The translations under genes were made by a program, and so were the position numbers. Positions 44,032-52,140 of a stretch of 60,818 bases of DNA are shown one piece after another. The notes beneath the pieces are model-generated. The model worked only from the letters and a program-made list of their open reading frames with translations. It was not told where the DNA came from and did not search any database. How positions within the stretch are numbered: the first letter of the stretch is position 1; every line of letters starts with the position of its first letter. This DNA is from Aquificota bacterium (GTDB lineage Bacteria; Aquificota; Aquificia; Desulfurobacteriales; DQVG01), in assembly GCA_027002265.1 (NCBI GenBank), contig JAMOTM010000002.1, positions 1 through 60,818 of the forward strand, in the 5' to 3' direction.

Positions 44032-44077
44032 GGCTAAAAATTAGCCTCCTGGAAATTTTTAATCTAAAAGCAATGTG

Positions 44078-44105
44078 ATTATAATTCTTTTGAAAGGAAA
44101 GTCAA
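44078..44105 (-). promoter_or_regulatory. Sigma-70-type promoter of speD
   Basis: TTGACT (44105-44100) and TATAAT (44083-44078) are separated by 16 bp on the minus strand. The predicted transcript starts near 44071, giving a leader of about 90 nt with a hairpin and an upstream reading frame. Confidence 0.75.
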
Positions 44106-44132
44106 GAAGTATATAAGGATAAGGAAGAGAAA

Positions 44133-45509
44133 TTAAACTAAAAGAGTTTTATAATTTCTGTATGTCACCTTAGAAGATGTTCCTTTTATTTTTCTAACAT
44201 CTTTTAAGAATGTAAAATCAACTTCTGCTTTTTTTCTATTATCTTTTAAAAGTTTATCTAAATTTTTTAATTTTTCATCTATACTCTCTTTATATAGAGA
44301 AGAAAATATCTTTGCATATTTTGCTGCTAGGTAAATGTTTTCCCTCTCCTTATTTAAGGTCTCTTCTAAAGAGGAATATTTTTTGTTTAATTTTAAAATG
44401 ACATGACTTCCTGGATAGTTTTTTGTATGAAACCAAATATCGTTTTTATCTCCCAAAATTTTTAAAATTTTTTGATTTCCTTTTTCATTTTTTCCTACAA
44501 AAATTAAACTTCCATCTTTAGTTTTAAAAATTAAAACATTTTCAAATTCTTCTTTATCTTTTTTTCTTTCCGTTTTCTTAAAAAGAATTTCTAAAAGTTT
44601 TTTGTTATACAAGTTTTCTTTAGCTAAATTCTTAAGAAAATATATGTAATTTTCTATTTGCGTTTTCTTTCTTACTAGGACTTCTTTTATTTTTTCTTGA
44701 TTTTCTTTTTTTCTTTTTAATTTTTTATACTGCTTAAAAAAATTATCAAGATTATCTTTTAAAGAAAGAGAAGGATTTAAATTTATTTTTTGATTTTCCC
44801 CGCTTTCAAAATCAAGGACTTCAATTTCTTGATAGTGTTTATTTGGATCATACTTATATAAATTTGCTTTAATAAGTTCGGCTAACTTTAAATATTTTTC
44901 TGGATTTTCAATATTTTTTAAACTATTGATTTCCTCTTTAAGCTTTTGAAGTTTTTTTTCTAGATTTTTTATCTTTTGATTTAAAACATTTTCAACTTGT
45001 TTTTTAAAAGAATTTAAAAACTTTCTTTTTTCTGTCTCAAAATCTATATTTTTTTCTTTAGAAACATCAAAAAATATAGGAGGAAATTTATATTCTGAAC
45101 CAACTTTAAGATTTCTTACTTGACTTTGGAAATCCCTTAACATATATAAAATTTTTCTATTTTCATCTAGGATAAAAAAATTACTATTTTTTCCAGTAAT
45201 TTCAAAGATTAAGTAGTAGCTTTTTTGTTTTTGAGGACAAAAGAGTTTTAAAGCTAAAATCTTATCATCTTTTTTTAGTTTTCCATTTACTATTTTAAAA
45301 CTTTTTATAGGCAAATTTACTTCTTCTAAGAGAGGTACTTTATCTTTTTCTAAAAGAAAAAGACCACTTGGACTATAGGAAAAACATAGAAAAGTATTTT
45401 TATCTATTTCTAAAGCTAGACCATTTGGAATCTTATAAATATTTTTTATACTTTTTCCAAAATATTTCTTTAAGTTATCAAAAATTGTTTTTAAATTTTC
45501 ATATGTCAT
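44133..45509 (-). CDS. rqcH: NFACT family protein, RqcH-like
   Basis: A 458-residue NFACT (FbpA/RqcH) protein, a ribosome quality control factor that binds stalled 50S subunits and recruits tRNA-Ala to add alanine tails. An N-terminal NFACT-N-like part (about 1-170, ending VRNLKVGSEYKFPP) is followed by a long coiled coil (about 175-330). The NFACT-R domain has GDKNDIWFHTKNYPGSHVIL and ends with AEVDFTFLKDVRKIKG then YRNYKTLLV. It is shorter than the usual 550-570 residues, mainly in the N-terminal half, so the helix-hairpin-helix part may be reduced. Confidence 0.85.
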   Translation of the reverse strand: MTYENLKTIFDNLKKYFGKSIKNIYKIPNGLALEIDKNTFLCFSYSPSGLFLLEKDKVPLLEEVNLPIKSFKIVNGKLKKDDKILALKLFCPQKQKSYYLIFEITGKNSNFFILDENRKILYMLRDFQSQVRNLKVGSEYKFPPIFFDVSKEKNIDFETEKRKFLNSFKKQVENVLNQKIKNLEKKLQKLKEEINSLKNIENPEKYLKLAELIKANLYKYDPNKHYQEIEVLDFESGENQKINLNPSLSLKDNLDNFFKQYKKLKRKKENQEKIKEVLVRKKTQIENYIYFLKNLAKENLYNKKLLEILFKKTERKKDKEEFENVLIFKTKDGSLIFVGKNEKGNQKILKILGDKNDIWFHTKNYPGSHVILKLNKKYSSLEETLNKERENIYLAAKYAKIFSSLYKESIDEKLKNLDKLLKDNRKKAEVDFTFLKDVRKIKGTSSKVTYRNYKTLLV

Positions 45510-45591
45510 ATCTTTTCCCCTATGATTTTGTTAAAATTTGTAAAATTTTCTCCAATATAAAAACAATATAATTTTTATAAGGAGCTTTTAT

Positions 45592-46047
45592 TTGTTTTTT
45601 AAGGTATTTTTATTTCTTTTTACCTTTTTCTTTTTTTATGTAAGTTATATTCTAACAAGAGAAACTAAATTCCTATTTTCTACTTCTAATAATATTTTAG
45701 ATAGAGTAAAACTTGCAAGTTTTCTTTTAACAGTAAGAGACGAATTTTTTTATAACTCTAAAAATACTTTCTTTCCTTTTCCTTATTTTAAGGATAATAC
45801 TTTATTTATTAAGTATTCCTTTGAAGAGCCATTTACAGAAACATCGGAAAAAATTTGTATTTCTTATAAAACAAAAAATGGCTATATTTATAAGTATATT
45901 GATAAAGGGTGTGATGGAAGCTATAAAGCTTATAAACTTTTTAAAGGAAAGCTTTTAGATTTAGAAAGTATAGGAGAAGGTAAATACTACCTTTATGGAA
46001 AGTATAAAAATATAAATTTTAAAATTCTTCTTTTAAATCCATTTTAG
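45592..46047 (+). CDS. Small membrane-anchored protein, unknown
   Basis: A 151-residue protein from TTG 45592, with AAGGAG upstream. The N terminus is a strongly hydrophobic helix (FFKVFLFLFTFFFFYVSYIL) serving as signal or anchor. The remainder has beta-type alternation and aromatic content with two cysteines (KICISYK and KGCDGSY) suited to a disulfide. No family is recognised. It is divergent from rqcH and convergent with tsf; a terminator lies just beyond. Confidence 0.6.
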   Translation: MFFKVFLFLFTFFFFYVSYILTRETKFLFSTSNNILDRVKLASFLLTVRDEFFYNSKNTFFPFPYFKDNTLFIKYSFEEPFTETSEKICISYKTKNGYIYKYIDKGCDGSYKAYKLFKGKLLDLESIGEGKYYLYGKYKNINFKILLLNPF

Positions 46048-46063
46048 GTTGTTTAGATAAAAA

Positions 46064-46081
46064 GGGGGATAACACCCCCCC
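46064..46081 (-). terminator. Terminator of the rpsB-tsf operon
   Basis: GGGGG (46064-46068) pairs with the C run at 46075-46081 across a loop of about 6 nt. On the minus strand it is followed by CTTTTTAT. It lies 7 nt past the tsf stop. Confidence 0.8.
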
Positions 46082-46087
46082 ACGTAT

Positions 46088-46978
46088 TTATACTCCAACT
46101 TCAAATCTTACAAATCTTGTCACTTTAATATCTTTTCCAACTTTTTTGCTAACTTCTTTAATAAGTTTTTCTACTTTGATTTTATCGTCTCTAATATAAG
46201 GTTGTTTTAAGAGACATACTTCTTCGTAAAATTTAGAAAGTTTACCCTCTACGATCTTTGGAATAATATGTTCTGGTTTTCCTTGTCTTTTAACTTCTTC
46301 TGCGATAATTTCTCTTTCTTTATTTAAAACTTCTTCTGGAATATCCTCTGGAGATAAATACTCCGGTCTCATAGCTGCAATTTGTAAAGTTAAATCTTTT
46401 ACTAAGTTTTGAACTTCCTCGTTTTGAAAAGCTTCTTCATCTGCTTCTACACCTAAAAGAACTCCAATTTTGCCTGGAGGATGTATATAAGTGAAGAATT
46501 TTTCATTTTCATTTTGACTATCAAATCTTGCAAATCTTCTAACTTGGATATTTTCTCCAATTCTTGCAATATATTCTTTTACAAATTCATCTACGGTTTT
46601 TCCTTCTTCAATTTTAGCTTCTTTTAATTTTTCACCTTCAGCAACCCCAGTATTTTTAAACGCTTCGTTTTTAGCTACAAATTCTGCAAGCTTTTTTGTA
46701 AGTTCTTTGAATAAATCATTTCTAGCTACAAAATCTGTTTCACAATTTACTTCTACTAAAACTCCCGTTTTTCTATCTTCAGAAACGAAATCAGCTACAA
46801 GTCCTTCTTTAGTCTCACGAGAAGCTTTTTTTTCTGCCTTTGCCATTCCTTTTTTTCTTAAAATCTCAACAGCTTTTTCTATATCTCCCTGAGCTTCTTC
46901 CAAAGCTTTTTTACAATCTACTACTCCAGCTCCAGTTATTTCTCTTAATTTTTTTATTAATTTCATATCTACAGCCAT
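46088..46978 (-). CDS. tsf: Elongation factor Ts
   Basis: A 296-residue guanine nucleotide exchange factor for EF-Tu. The N-terminal UBA-like part has LIKKLREITGAGVVDCKKAL and the core contact ETDFVARNDLFKEL (about 80-93). Two EF-Ts dimerisation-like subdomains follow, then VCLLKQPYIRDDKIKVEKLI near the end. Length matches the two-subdomain form. It follows rpsB by 12 nt. Confidence 0.97.
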   Translation of the reverse strand: MAVDMKLIKKLREITGAGVVDCKKALEEAQGDIEKAVEILRKKGMAKAEKKASRETKEGLVADFVSEDRKTGVLVEVNCETDFVARNDLFKELTKKLAEFVAKNEAFKNTGVAEGEKLKEAKIEEGKTVDEFVKEYIARIGENIQVRRFARFDSQNENEKFFTYIHPPGKIGVLLGVEADEEAFQNEEVQNLVKDLTLQIAAMRPEYLSPEDIPEEVLNKEREIIAEEVKRQGKPEHIIPKIVEGKLSKFYEEVCLLKQPYIRDDKIKVEKLIKEVSKKVGKDIKVTRFVRFEVGV

Positions 46979-46990
46979 CTTTTTCCTCCT

Positions 46991-47812
46991 TTAGAAGCTA
47001 AAATCTTCTTGAGCTTCAGCTTCTTCTTTTTGAGCAAGTTCTTTTTGTTCTCGAATTCTTTTTCCTTCTAAAACTGCGTCTGCGAGTCTTGAAGTTATAA
47101 GCCTAATAGCTCTAATAGCATCATCATTTGCTGGAATTGGTAAATCTACAAGTTCAGGATCTGCATTTGTATCTACCATAGCTACAATTGGAACACCTTT
47201 TTTATTAGCTTCTTTTACAGCTATATCTTCTCTAACGATATCTACAATAAAAATAGCATCTGGAAGCTTTTTCATATTTTCAATTCCGCCTAAAATCTCT
47301 TGGAGTTTTGCAAGTTTCTTTCTCATACGCGAAGCTTCTTTCTTTGGAAACTTATCTAAAATACCTTCTTCTTCCATTTTCTTTAAAACTTTAAGCTTAA
47401 AGATAGATTTTCTAATTGTTTGAAAATTAGTTAAAGTTCCTCCCAGCCATCTTTTTGCAATATATGGCATTCCACATCTTTGGGCTTCTTCTTTAATAAT
47501 ATCCTGGGCTTGTTTTTTAGTTCCAACAAAAAGAACTGTTCCTCCATTTGCCACTAAATCTACAATAAAGTCATAAGCTTTGTTAAAGTACTCTATAGTT
47601 TTTTGAAGGTCAATAATGTGAATTCCATTTCTGGTTGTAAAAATGAATTTTTTCATTTTGGGGTTCCATTTATCTTTTGGATGCCCAAAATGAACCCCAG
47701 CTTCCAAAAGCTCTTTCATAGTAATTCTAGGCTTGGGTTTTTGGGTTTGGGTTTCTTTGTTTTGGGTTTGTTCCTTTACTTCTGGATTTTGAACTTCTTT
47801 TTTCTCTTCCAT
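46991..47812 (-). CDS. rpsB: Ribosomal protein S2 with N-terminal extension
   Basis: A 273-residue small-subunit protein. The usual start [20 protein letters not shown] lies at residue 32; before it is a Gln/Thr/Lys/Pro-rich tail of 31 residues. GGAGG sits close upstream of the ATG at 47812, so the extension is likely translated. Core motifs [36 protein letters not shown] and [19 protein letters not shown], then [20 protein letters not shown], are typical of S2. A GC-rich structured leader lies directly upstream. Confidence 0.96.
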   Translation of the reverse strand: MEEKKEVQNPEVKEQTQNKETQTQKPKPRITMKELLEAGVHFGHPKDKWNPKMKKFIFTTRNGIHIIDLQKTIEYFNKAYDFIVDLVANGGTVLFVGTKKQAQDIIKEEAQRCGMPYIAKRWLGGTLTNFQTIRKSIFKLKVLKKMEEEGILDKFPKKEASRMRKKLAKLQEILGGIENMKKLPDAIFIVDIVREDIAVKEANKKGVPIVAMVDTNADPELVDLPIPANDDAIRAIRLITSRLADAVLEGKRIREQKELAQKEEAEAQEDFSF

Positions 47813-47842
47813 AATATCCTCCTTTTTTTATGGTTTAGCCTC

Positions 47843-47903
47843 CCTAACCTTCATCCCGGAAAGGAACCCTAAAACAGGGCACCCCCTCTCCGGTCCGGTT
47901 AGG
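47843..47903 (-). promoter_or_regulatory. Structured 5' leader of rpsB (putative S2 autoregulatory RNA)
   Basis: A GC-rich island in an AT-rich genome, between the rpsB promoter and start. Three nested stems can be drawn: an outer 7-bp stem (47897-47903 with 47843-47849), a 9-bp stem including one G-U pair (47885-47893 with 47856-47864), and a short apical stem of 4-5 bp (47876-47880 with 47866-47870) with a U-rich loop. Internal bulges on both sides break the helix. A ribosomal-protein or S2-responsive leader is the natural reading, since rpsB is feedback-controlled through its leader in E. coli; no named motif is claimed. Confidence 0.65.
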
Positions 47904-47921
47904 TGAGTTTTTGTAAGGGAA

Positions 47922-47930
47922 ATTATAGCA
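47922..47930 (-). promoter_or_regulatory. Extended -10 promoter of rpsB-tsf
   Basis: The minus strand reads TGCTATAAT, an exact extended -10. A TTGACA further upstream is 21 bp away, too far for a normal -35. The predicted start near 47915 places the structured leader at the transcript 5' end. Confidence 0.7.
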
Positions 47931-48015
47931 TTACAAAAATTAAGTTTCTGTCAAATTTAGTTAAAAATTTACTTATTTTTAAGATTTCTAAATTGATATT
48001 TAAAACTAATTAAAG

Positions 48016-49533
48016 CTAATCTACAATTAAGCAAACTCCACCTCTTCTTATATCTCCTGCTCCATCACTTAAAGTAACAGCTTGAACTCCACCGAAGTAT
48101 AAATTTTTTTCTTTAAATAAGCTAACTTTAAATCCATGTTTCTCTATTTCAGAAATATACTCTAGGGGAATACCAGGTTCCATATAAACCGTATTTTCCT
48201 CAACATGAATTCTAGGAGCATCTATAGCTTCTTTTATATTTAATTTAAAAATTAAATAGTTTATTAAGACTTCAAAAATAGCACTTCGAATTCTTTTACT
48301 ACCTGCACTTCCTAAAGCTAAAATAGGTAAATTTCCTTTTTTGACTATGCAGGGACACATCATAGATGGAAGGCGTTTGTAAGGTGAAATTTTAAAAAAT
48401 CCAAAGGGATTTAGATCTTCTTCTCCAAGCATGTTATTTAACATTATTCCAGTTTCTGGAATTACAATTCCTGAACCCTCTCCATTTGTAGTGGTAATGC
48501 TAACAATGTTTCCTTCTTTATCTTTAATAGATATATGAGTAGTATTTCCCAGGGAGTTAAAAAGAAATTTTTTCTCATATTTTTCAAAGTAATTAAAAAG
48601 CTCCTTTATATTTTCCTTTTCTTCTTTTAAAAATTTATCTAAAACTTCCTTTCTAAACTCTTGAGAAATATACAAACTTTGAATAACTCCCAAAATATGT
48701 TTTAGACTCATAAAGTCTTTAGGTTTTAAATTAAGATTTTCAAAACATTTTAAAGATAAAGCTATTAAAATGCTTCCAATAGACGGAAAATTTGAAAGAT
48801 AAATTTCATAATCTTTAAAATGAATTTTTATAGGTTCCTTTTCATAAACCTTGTAGTTTTTTAAATCTACTTTCCTGAGATTTCCACCTTCTTTCTCCAT
48901 TATCTTTTCTATTTTATCTGCAATATCTCCTTTATAAAAAATTTCGTCTTCATATTTTTCAAAGATTTCCAAAGTATTTGCGTAATCTTCATTTCTAAAT
49001 AAAGTATTTTCATCTATAAGTTTTCCATTTGGAGCAAAAATTTTTCTTGCTTCCTTACTGAAAGTATAAATAGGTTCTAAAAGTTTTAAAAAGTACGCCT
49101 GTAAAGGTTCCAAGTAAATTCCATTTAATGCATAATCTTTAGCTACTTTCTTTAGTTCTTTGAAAGGTAAAGTAGCATAATTTTTATATAAATAAAAAAG
49201 CCCCTTAACAAGACCTGGAATTGCGACTGAAGCTGCTCCAATATAAAAAGTTTGTTTTGCACCTCCAAAATCTACTACTATACTATCTAAGTTTTCTGGT
49301 TTCGTTCTATATTTTGGAGCTTCTACAAAAAAATCTAAAAAAATTATTTTTTTTTCTTTTTTTAAATATATTAAAGCTAAGCCTCCTCCACCCAAGCTTG
49401 TTAAGGCTGGCTCTGCTAAAGGTGCTGCAAGAAGTGCACTTATAGCTGCATCTATAGCATTTCCACCTTTTTTTAAAGCATATACTGCTGCTTTTGCAGT
49501 TAGTTTTGAACCCGCGGCTATAATATGAGACAT
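48016..49533 (-). CDS. ggt: Gamma-glutamyltransferase family enzyme
   Basis: A 505-residue Ntn hydrolase that would self-cleave before Thr331 in GNTTHISIKD. The large subunit has AVYALKKGGNAIDAAISALL and SLGGGGLALIYL. The small subunit has VSITTTNGEGSGIVIPETG, LNNMLGEEDLNPFGF and RLPSMMCPCIV, then LGSAGSKRIRSAIFEVL. No signal peptide is seen, so it may act in the cytoplasm, unlike the periplasmic E. coli enzyme. Reaction: hydrolysis or transfer of gamma-glutamyl groups from glutathione-like donors. The natural substrate is uncertain, as many relatives act on other amides. Confidence 0.9.
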   Translation of the reverse strand: MSHIIAAGSKLTAKAAVYALKKGGNAIDAAISALLAAPLAEPALTSLGGGGLALIYLKKEKKIIFLDFFVEAPKYRTKPENLDSIVVDFGGAKQTFYIGAASVAIPGLVKGLFYLYKNYATLPFKELKKVAKDYALNGIYLEPLQAYFLKLLEPIYTFSKEARKIFAPNGKLIDENTLFRNEDYANTLEIFEKYEDEIFYKGDIADKIEKIMEKEGGNLRKVDLKNYKVYEKEPIKIHFKDYEIYLSNFPSIGSILIALSLKCFENLNLKPKDFMSLKHILGVIQSLYISQEFRKEVLDKFLKEEKENIKELFNYFEKYEKKFLFNSLGNTTHISIKDKEGNIVSITTTNGEGSGIVIPETGIMLNNMLGEEDLNPFGFFKISPYKRLPSMMCPCIVKKGNLPILALGSAGSKRIRSAIFEVLINYLIFKLNIKEAIDAPRIHVEENTVYMEPGIPLEYISEIEKHGFKVSLFKEKNLYFGGVQAVTLSDGAGDIRRGGVCLIVD

Positions 49534-49691
49534 TTTTACAACCCTCTAAAATAAGTTTTTGATTTAAAATATAGAAAATATTTTTTTATTTGAAAAGAGC
49601 AAAAAAAATTGAAACATAGTCTATTTTGTAAAACTAAATAAAAAATATAATCATTTAGGTAAATCTTAAAAGATTTTAGGAGCTTTTTATT

Positions 49692-50612
49692 ATGGAGAAA
49701 AGTTATCTTTTAGTTTCCATGGGAGGACCTAAAAAGGAAGAGGATTTAAAAGTTTTTTTAAAAAATATGTTTCTAGACGAACATATTATCCCTTATAATA
49801 TAATTATAAGAAAATTACTTTCATTTTTTATATCTACTTTCCGTCCTAAAAAAGTTTTACCACACTATAAAAAAATAGGTTTGCCTTCCCCTATTATCCT
49901 TCAGACTTATGAGCAAGCAAAGGCATTAGAAAAATTTTTAAAAAAGAAAATAAATGTTGCTTTTTCTTATATAGATCCATATGTAAAAGATGTAATAAAA
50001 ACTTTAAAAAAAAATATTTTTTTAATACCAATGTATCCTCACTATTCTTATTCTACCTTTCAAGCGGTTGTAGATGATGCAAAAAAACATAAGCTTTCCT
50101 TTCAAAATCTCTATGTTATAAAACCTTTTTATGATAAAGATTTTTTTATAAATTATTATCAAAGAAAAATAAAGGAGCTTTTAAAAGATATAAAGGGAGA
50201 AAGTTTAATTATATTTAGTGCTCATTCTATACCTTTGTACCTTGTAGAAAAATTTAAAGATCCTTATCCTCAGCAAGTAGAAAAAAGTGTTTATCTTATT
50301 ATGAAAAATATAAATATTCCCTATGTTTTAGCCTATCAATCAAAGCTTGGTCCTGTTAAATGGCTTAAACCTTCGGTAGAGGAAATTTTAAAAAAATATA
50401 AGGGAAAATATAAAAATATAATTTTTGTTCCCATATCCTTTTTATGTGAGCACCTGGAAACTTTGTATGAGATCGATAAAGAGTATAAAGAACTTGCATA
50501 CTCTTTGGGATATAAAAATATTTATAGGGTTCCAACACCTTATATTGATAAAGATTTTATAGAAAGTTTTACAAAATATATATCCGAGGAAAAAAATTAT
50601 GAAAAAGTCTAA
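49692..50612 (+). CDS. hemH: Ferrochelatase HemH
   Basis: A 306-residue enzyme that inserts iron into porphyrin (protoporphyrin or coproporphyrin). The start YLLVSMGGPKKEEDLKVFL and the middle LIPMYPHYSYSTFQAVVDDA fit the family. The metal-site histidine is in IIFSAHSIPLYL and the glutamate in VPISFLCEHLETLYEIDKEY. The length fits the bacterial soluble form. It fits the c-type cytochrome seen at 27609. The downstream tlyA start overlaps by 14 nt. Confidence 0.92.
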   Translation: MEKSYLLVSMGGPKKEEDLKVFLKNMFLDEHIIPYNIIIRKLLSFFISTFRPKKVLPHYKKIGLPSPIILQTYEQAKALEKFLKKKINVAFSYIDPYVKDVIKTLKKNIFLIPMYPHYSYSTFQAVVDDAKKHKLSFQNLYVIKPFYDKDFFINYYQRKIKELLKDIKGESLIIFSAHSIPLYLVEKFKDPYPQQVEKSVYLIMKNINIPYVLAYQSKLGPVKWLKPSVEEILKKYKGKYKNIIFVPISFLCEHLETLYEIDKEYKELAYSLGYKNIYRVPTPYIDKDFIESFTKYISEEKNYEKV

Positions 50613-51414
50613 AAATAAAGAAAGACTTGATAAACTTCTTGTAGAAAAGGGTCTTGTAGAAAGCCGTCAAAAGGCTCAAAGTTTAATAATGGCAGGAAAT
50701 GTTTTTGTAAATGGAGAAAAAATATTAAAACCATCTACTTTAGTGGATAAAAATGCAAAAATTGAGATAAAGGAAAACTTAAAATATGTTTCAAGAGGCG
50801 GTTTAAAATTAGAAGGAGCCTTAAAGGATTTTAATATAAATGTAAAAGATAAAATCTGTTTGGATGTTGGGGCTTCTACCGGTGGATTTACAGATGCTCT
50901 TTTAAAGCATGGAGCAAAGAAAGTTTTTTCTATAGATGTTGGAAAAAATCAGCTTCATTATTCTTTAAGAAATAATAAAAAAGTAAGTTTTATAGAAGAA
51001 TTTAACGTTCGGTATATAGATGATAAAGATTATATAGAAATTTTTTTAGAGAAAAAGAAAAAATATAAAGAGGCTTTAAAAGAACTTTTAGAAAACAAAG
51101 GAAATATAGATTTTTTAGTTATGGACGTTTCTTTTATTTCTGTAACTAAGCTTTTAGATAAAGTTTTACCTTTTTTAAAAAAAGGTGGAGAATTTTTAAT
51201 TTTAGTAAAGCCTCAATTTGAACTTAACTATAAAACGGTTTCTAAATATAAAGGTGTAATAAAAGATGAAAAAGAGCAAAAAAAAGCTTTAGAAAAAGTA
51301 AAAAATTTTCTCTTGTCTTTGCCTTTTTCCATTGATATACTTGGAGAAACAAAAAGTAAGATAAAAGGTCAAGATGGGAATCAAGAATACTTTATATGGG
51401 GGAAAATAAAATGA
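50599..51414 (+). CDS. tlyA: TlyA-family rRNA 2'-O-methyltransferase
   Basis: A 271-residue protein with an N-terminal S4 domain (KERLDKLLVEKGLVESRQKA) and an FtsJ-like Rossmann methyltransferase. The SAM loop is CLDVGASTGGFTDALLKHGA. Further motifs are YVSRGGLKLEGAL, FLVMDVSFISVTKLL and EFLILVKPQFEL, with the K-D-K-E catalytic set of the family likely present (Lys in GLKLEG, Asp in MDVSF, Lys in VKPQF, Glu in QFE). TlyA methylates 16S C1409 and 23S C1920 in actinobacteria; naming as hemolysin is historic. Overlaps hemH and mtnN. Confidence 0.93.
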   Translation: MKKSKNKERLDKLLVEKGLVESRQKAQSLIMAGNVFVNGEKILKPSTLVDKNAKIEIKENLKYVSRGGLKLEGALKDFNINVKDKICLDVGASTGGFTDALLKHGAKKVFSIDVGKNQLHYSLRNNKKVSFIEEFNVRYIDDKDYIEIFLEKKKKYKEALKELLENKGNIDFLVMDVSFISVTKLLDKVLPFLKKGGEFLILVKPQFELNYKTVSKYKGVIKDEKEQKKALEKVKNFLLSLPFSIDILGETKSKIKGQDGNQEYFIWGKIK

Positions 51415-52106
51415 AAGTAGCTATAGTTTCTGCTATGCCGGAAGAACTAAAACCAGTTCTGGAGGTTGTAAATATAAAAAAAGAAGAAAAATTTGGAATT
51501 CCACAAAAATTTATAGAAGCAAAGTACAAAGATAATGATCTTGTTTTATGTGTAGGGGGTATTGGAAAAGTAAATGCAGCTATATCTACTACTCGTCTTA
51601 TAGAAAAGTATAATCCAGATGTTCTTATAATGATAGGGGTGGCTGGAGCTTTAAATCCAAGTTTGAAAATAGGGGATATAGTTGTTGCAAAAGATGCGGT
51701 ATATCATGATGTGGATGTTACACCTCTTGGATATAAAATAGGAGAAGTTCCAGAAACCGGCATTATTTGGAAAGGGGATGAAGATTTAGTAAAAGACTTT
51801 GAAAATATTTGCAAAGAAAATTTAAAAGATAAAAAGGTTTTAGTTGGAAGAATTGCATCTGGAGATCAGTTCGTAGCGAGCAAAGATAAAGCAAATTGGA
51901 TAAGGGAAACATTCCAAGCAGATGCTATTGAAATGGAAAGTGCATCTTTTTATCACACTTTAAATCTTTATGGAAAGAAAGGCGTTGTTTTAAGAGCTAT
52001 TTCGGATAGTGCGGATGAAGAAGCAAATATTGACTTTCCTACATTTTTAAATGAGGTTTCCCAAAAATTTAGAGATATAATTCTTTCTTATTTAGATAAG
52101 ACATAA
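51411..52106 (+). CDS. mtnN: 5'-methylthioadenosine/S-adenosylhomocysteine nucleosidase
   Basis: A 231-residue MtnN/Pfs enzyme cleaving MTA or SAH to adenine and the thioribose. The start is ATG 51411, overlapping the tlyA stop as ATGA and with GGGGG upstream; an in-frame ATG at 51396 is less suited. Motifs: VAIVSAMPEELKPVL (Glu in the active site), GVAGALNPSLKIGDIVVA, YHDVDVTPLGYK, GDQFVASKDKANWI, AIEMESASFYHTL (ribose-binding Glu) and LRAISDSADEEA with the catalytic Asp. It clears by-products of SpeD-driven polyamine synthesis and SAM-dependent methylation. Confidence 0.94.
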   Translation: MKVAIVSAMPEELKPVLEVVNIKKEEKFGIPQKFIEAKYKDNDLVLCVGGIGKVNAAISTTRLIEKYNPDVLIMIGVAGALNPSLKIGDIVVAKDAVYHDVDVTPLGYKIGEVPETGIIWKGDEDLVKDFENICKENLKDKKVLVGRIASGDQFVASKDKANWIRETFQADAIEMESASFYHTLNLYGKKGVVLRAISDSADEEANIDFPTFLNEVSQKFRDIILSYLDKT

Positions 52107-52127
52107 AAGGGGCTAAAGCCCCTTATT
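52107..52127 (+). terminator. Terminator after mtnN
   Basis: AAGGGGC (52107-52113) pairs with GCCCCTT (52118-52124) around a TAAA loop, followed by a short AT-rich tail. It ends the hemH-tlyA-mtnN transcript 14 nt before the MCE gene start. Confidence 0.7.
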
Positions 52128-52140
52128 TAAAGGGTTTGTA

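Noticed and set aside
47947-47956. TTGACA upstream of rpsB as a -35 box
   Set aside because: It is 21 bp from TATAAT, too far; the TGC before TATAAT makes an extended -10 that needs no -35.
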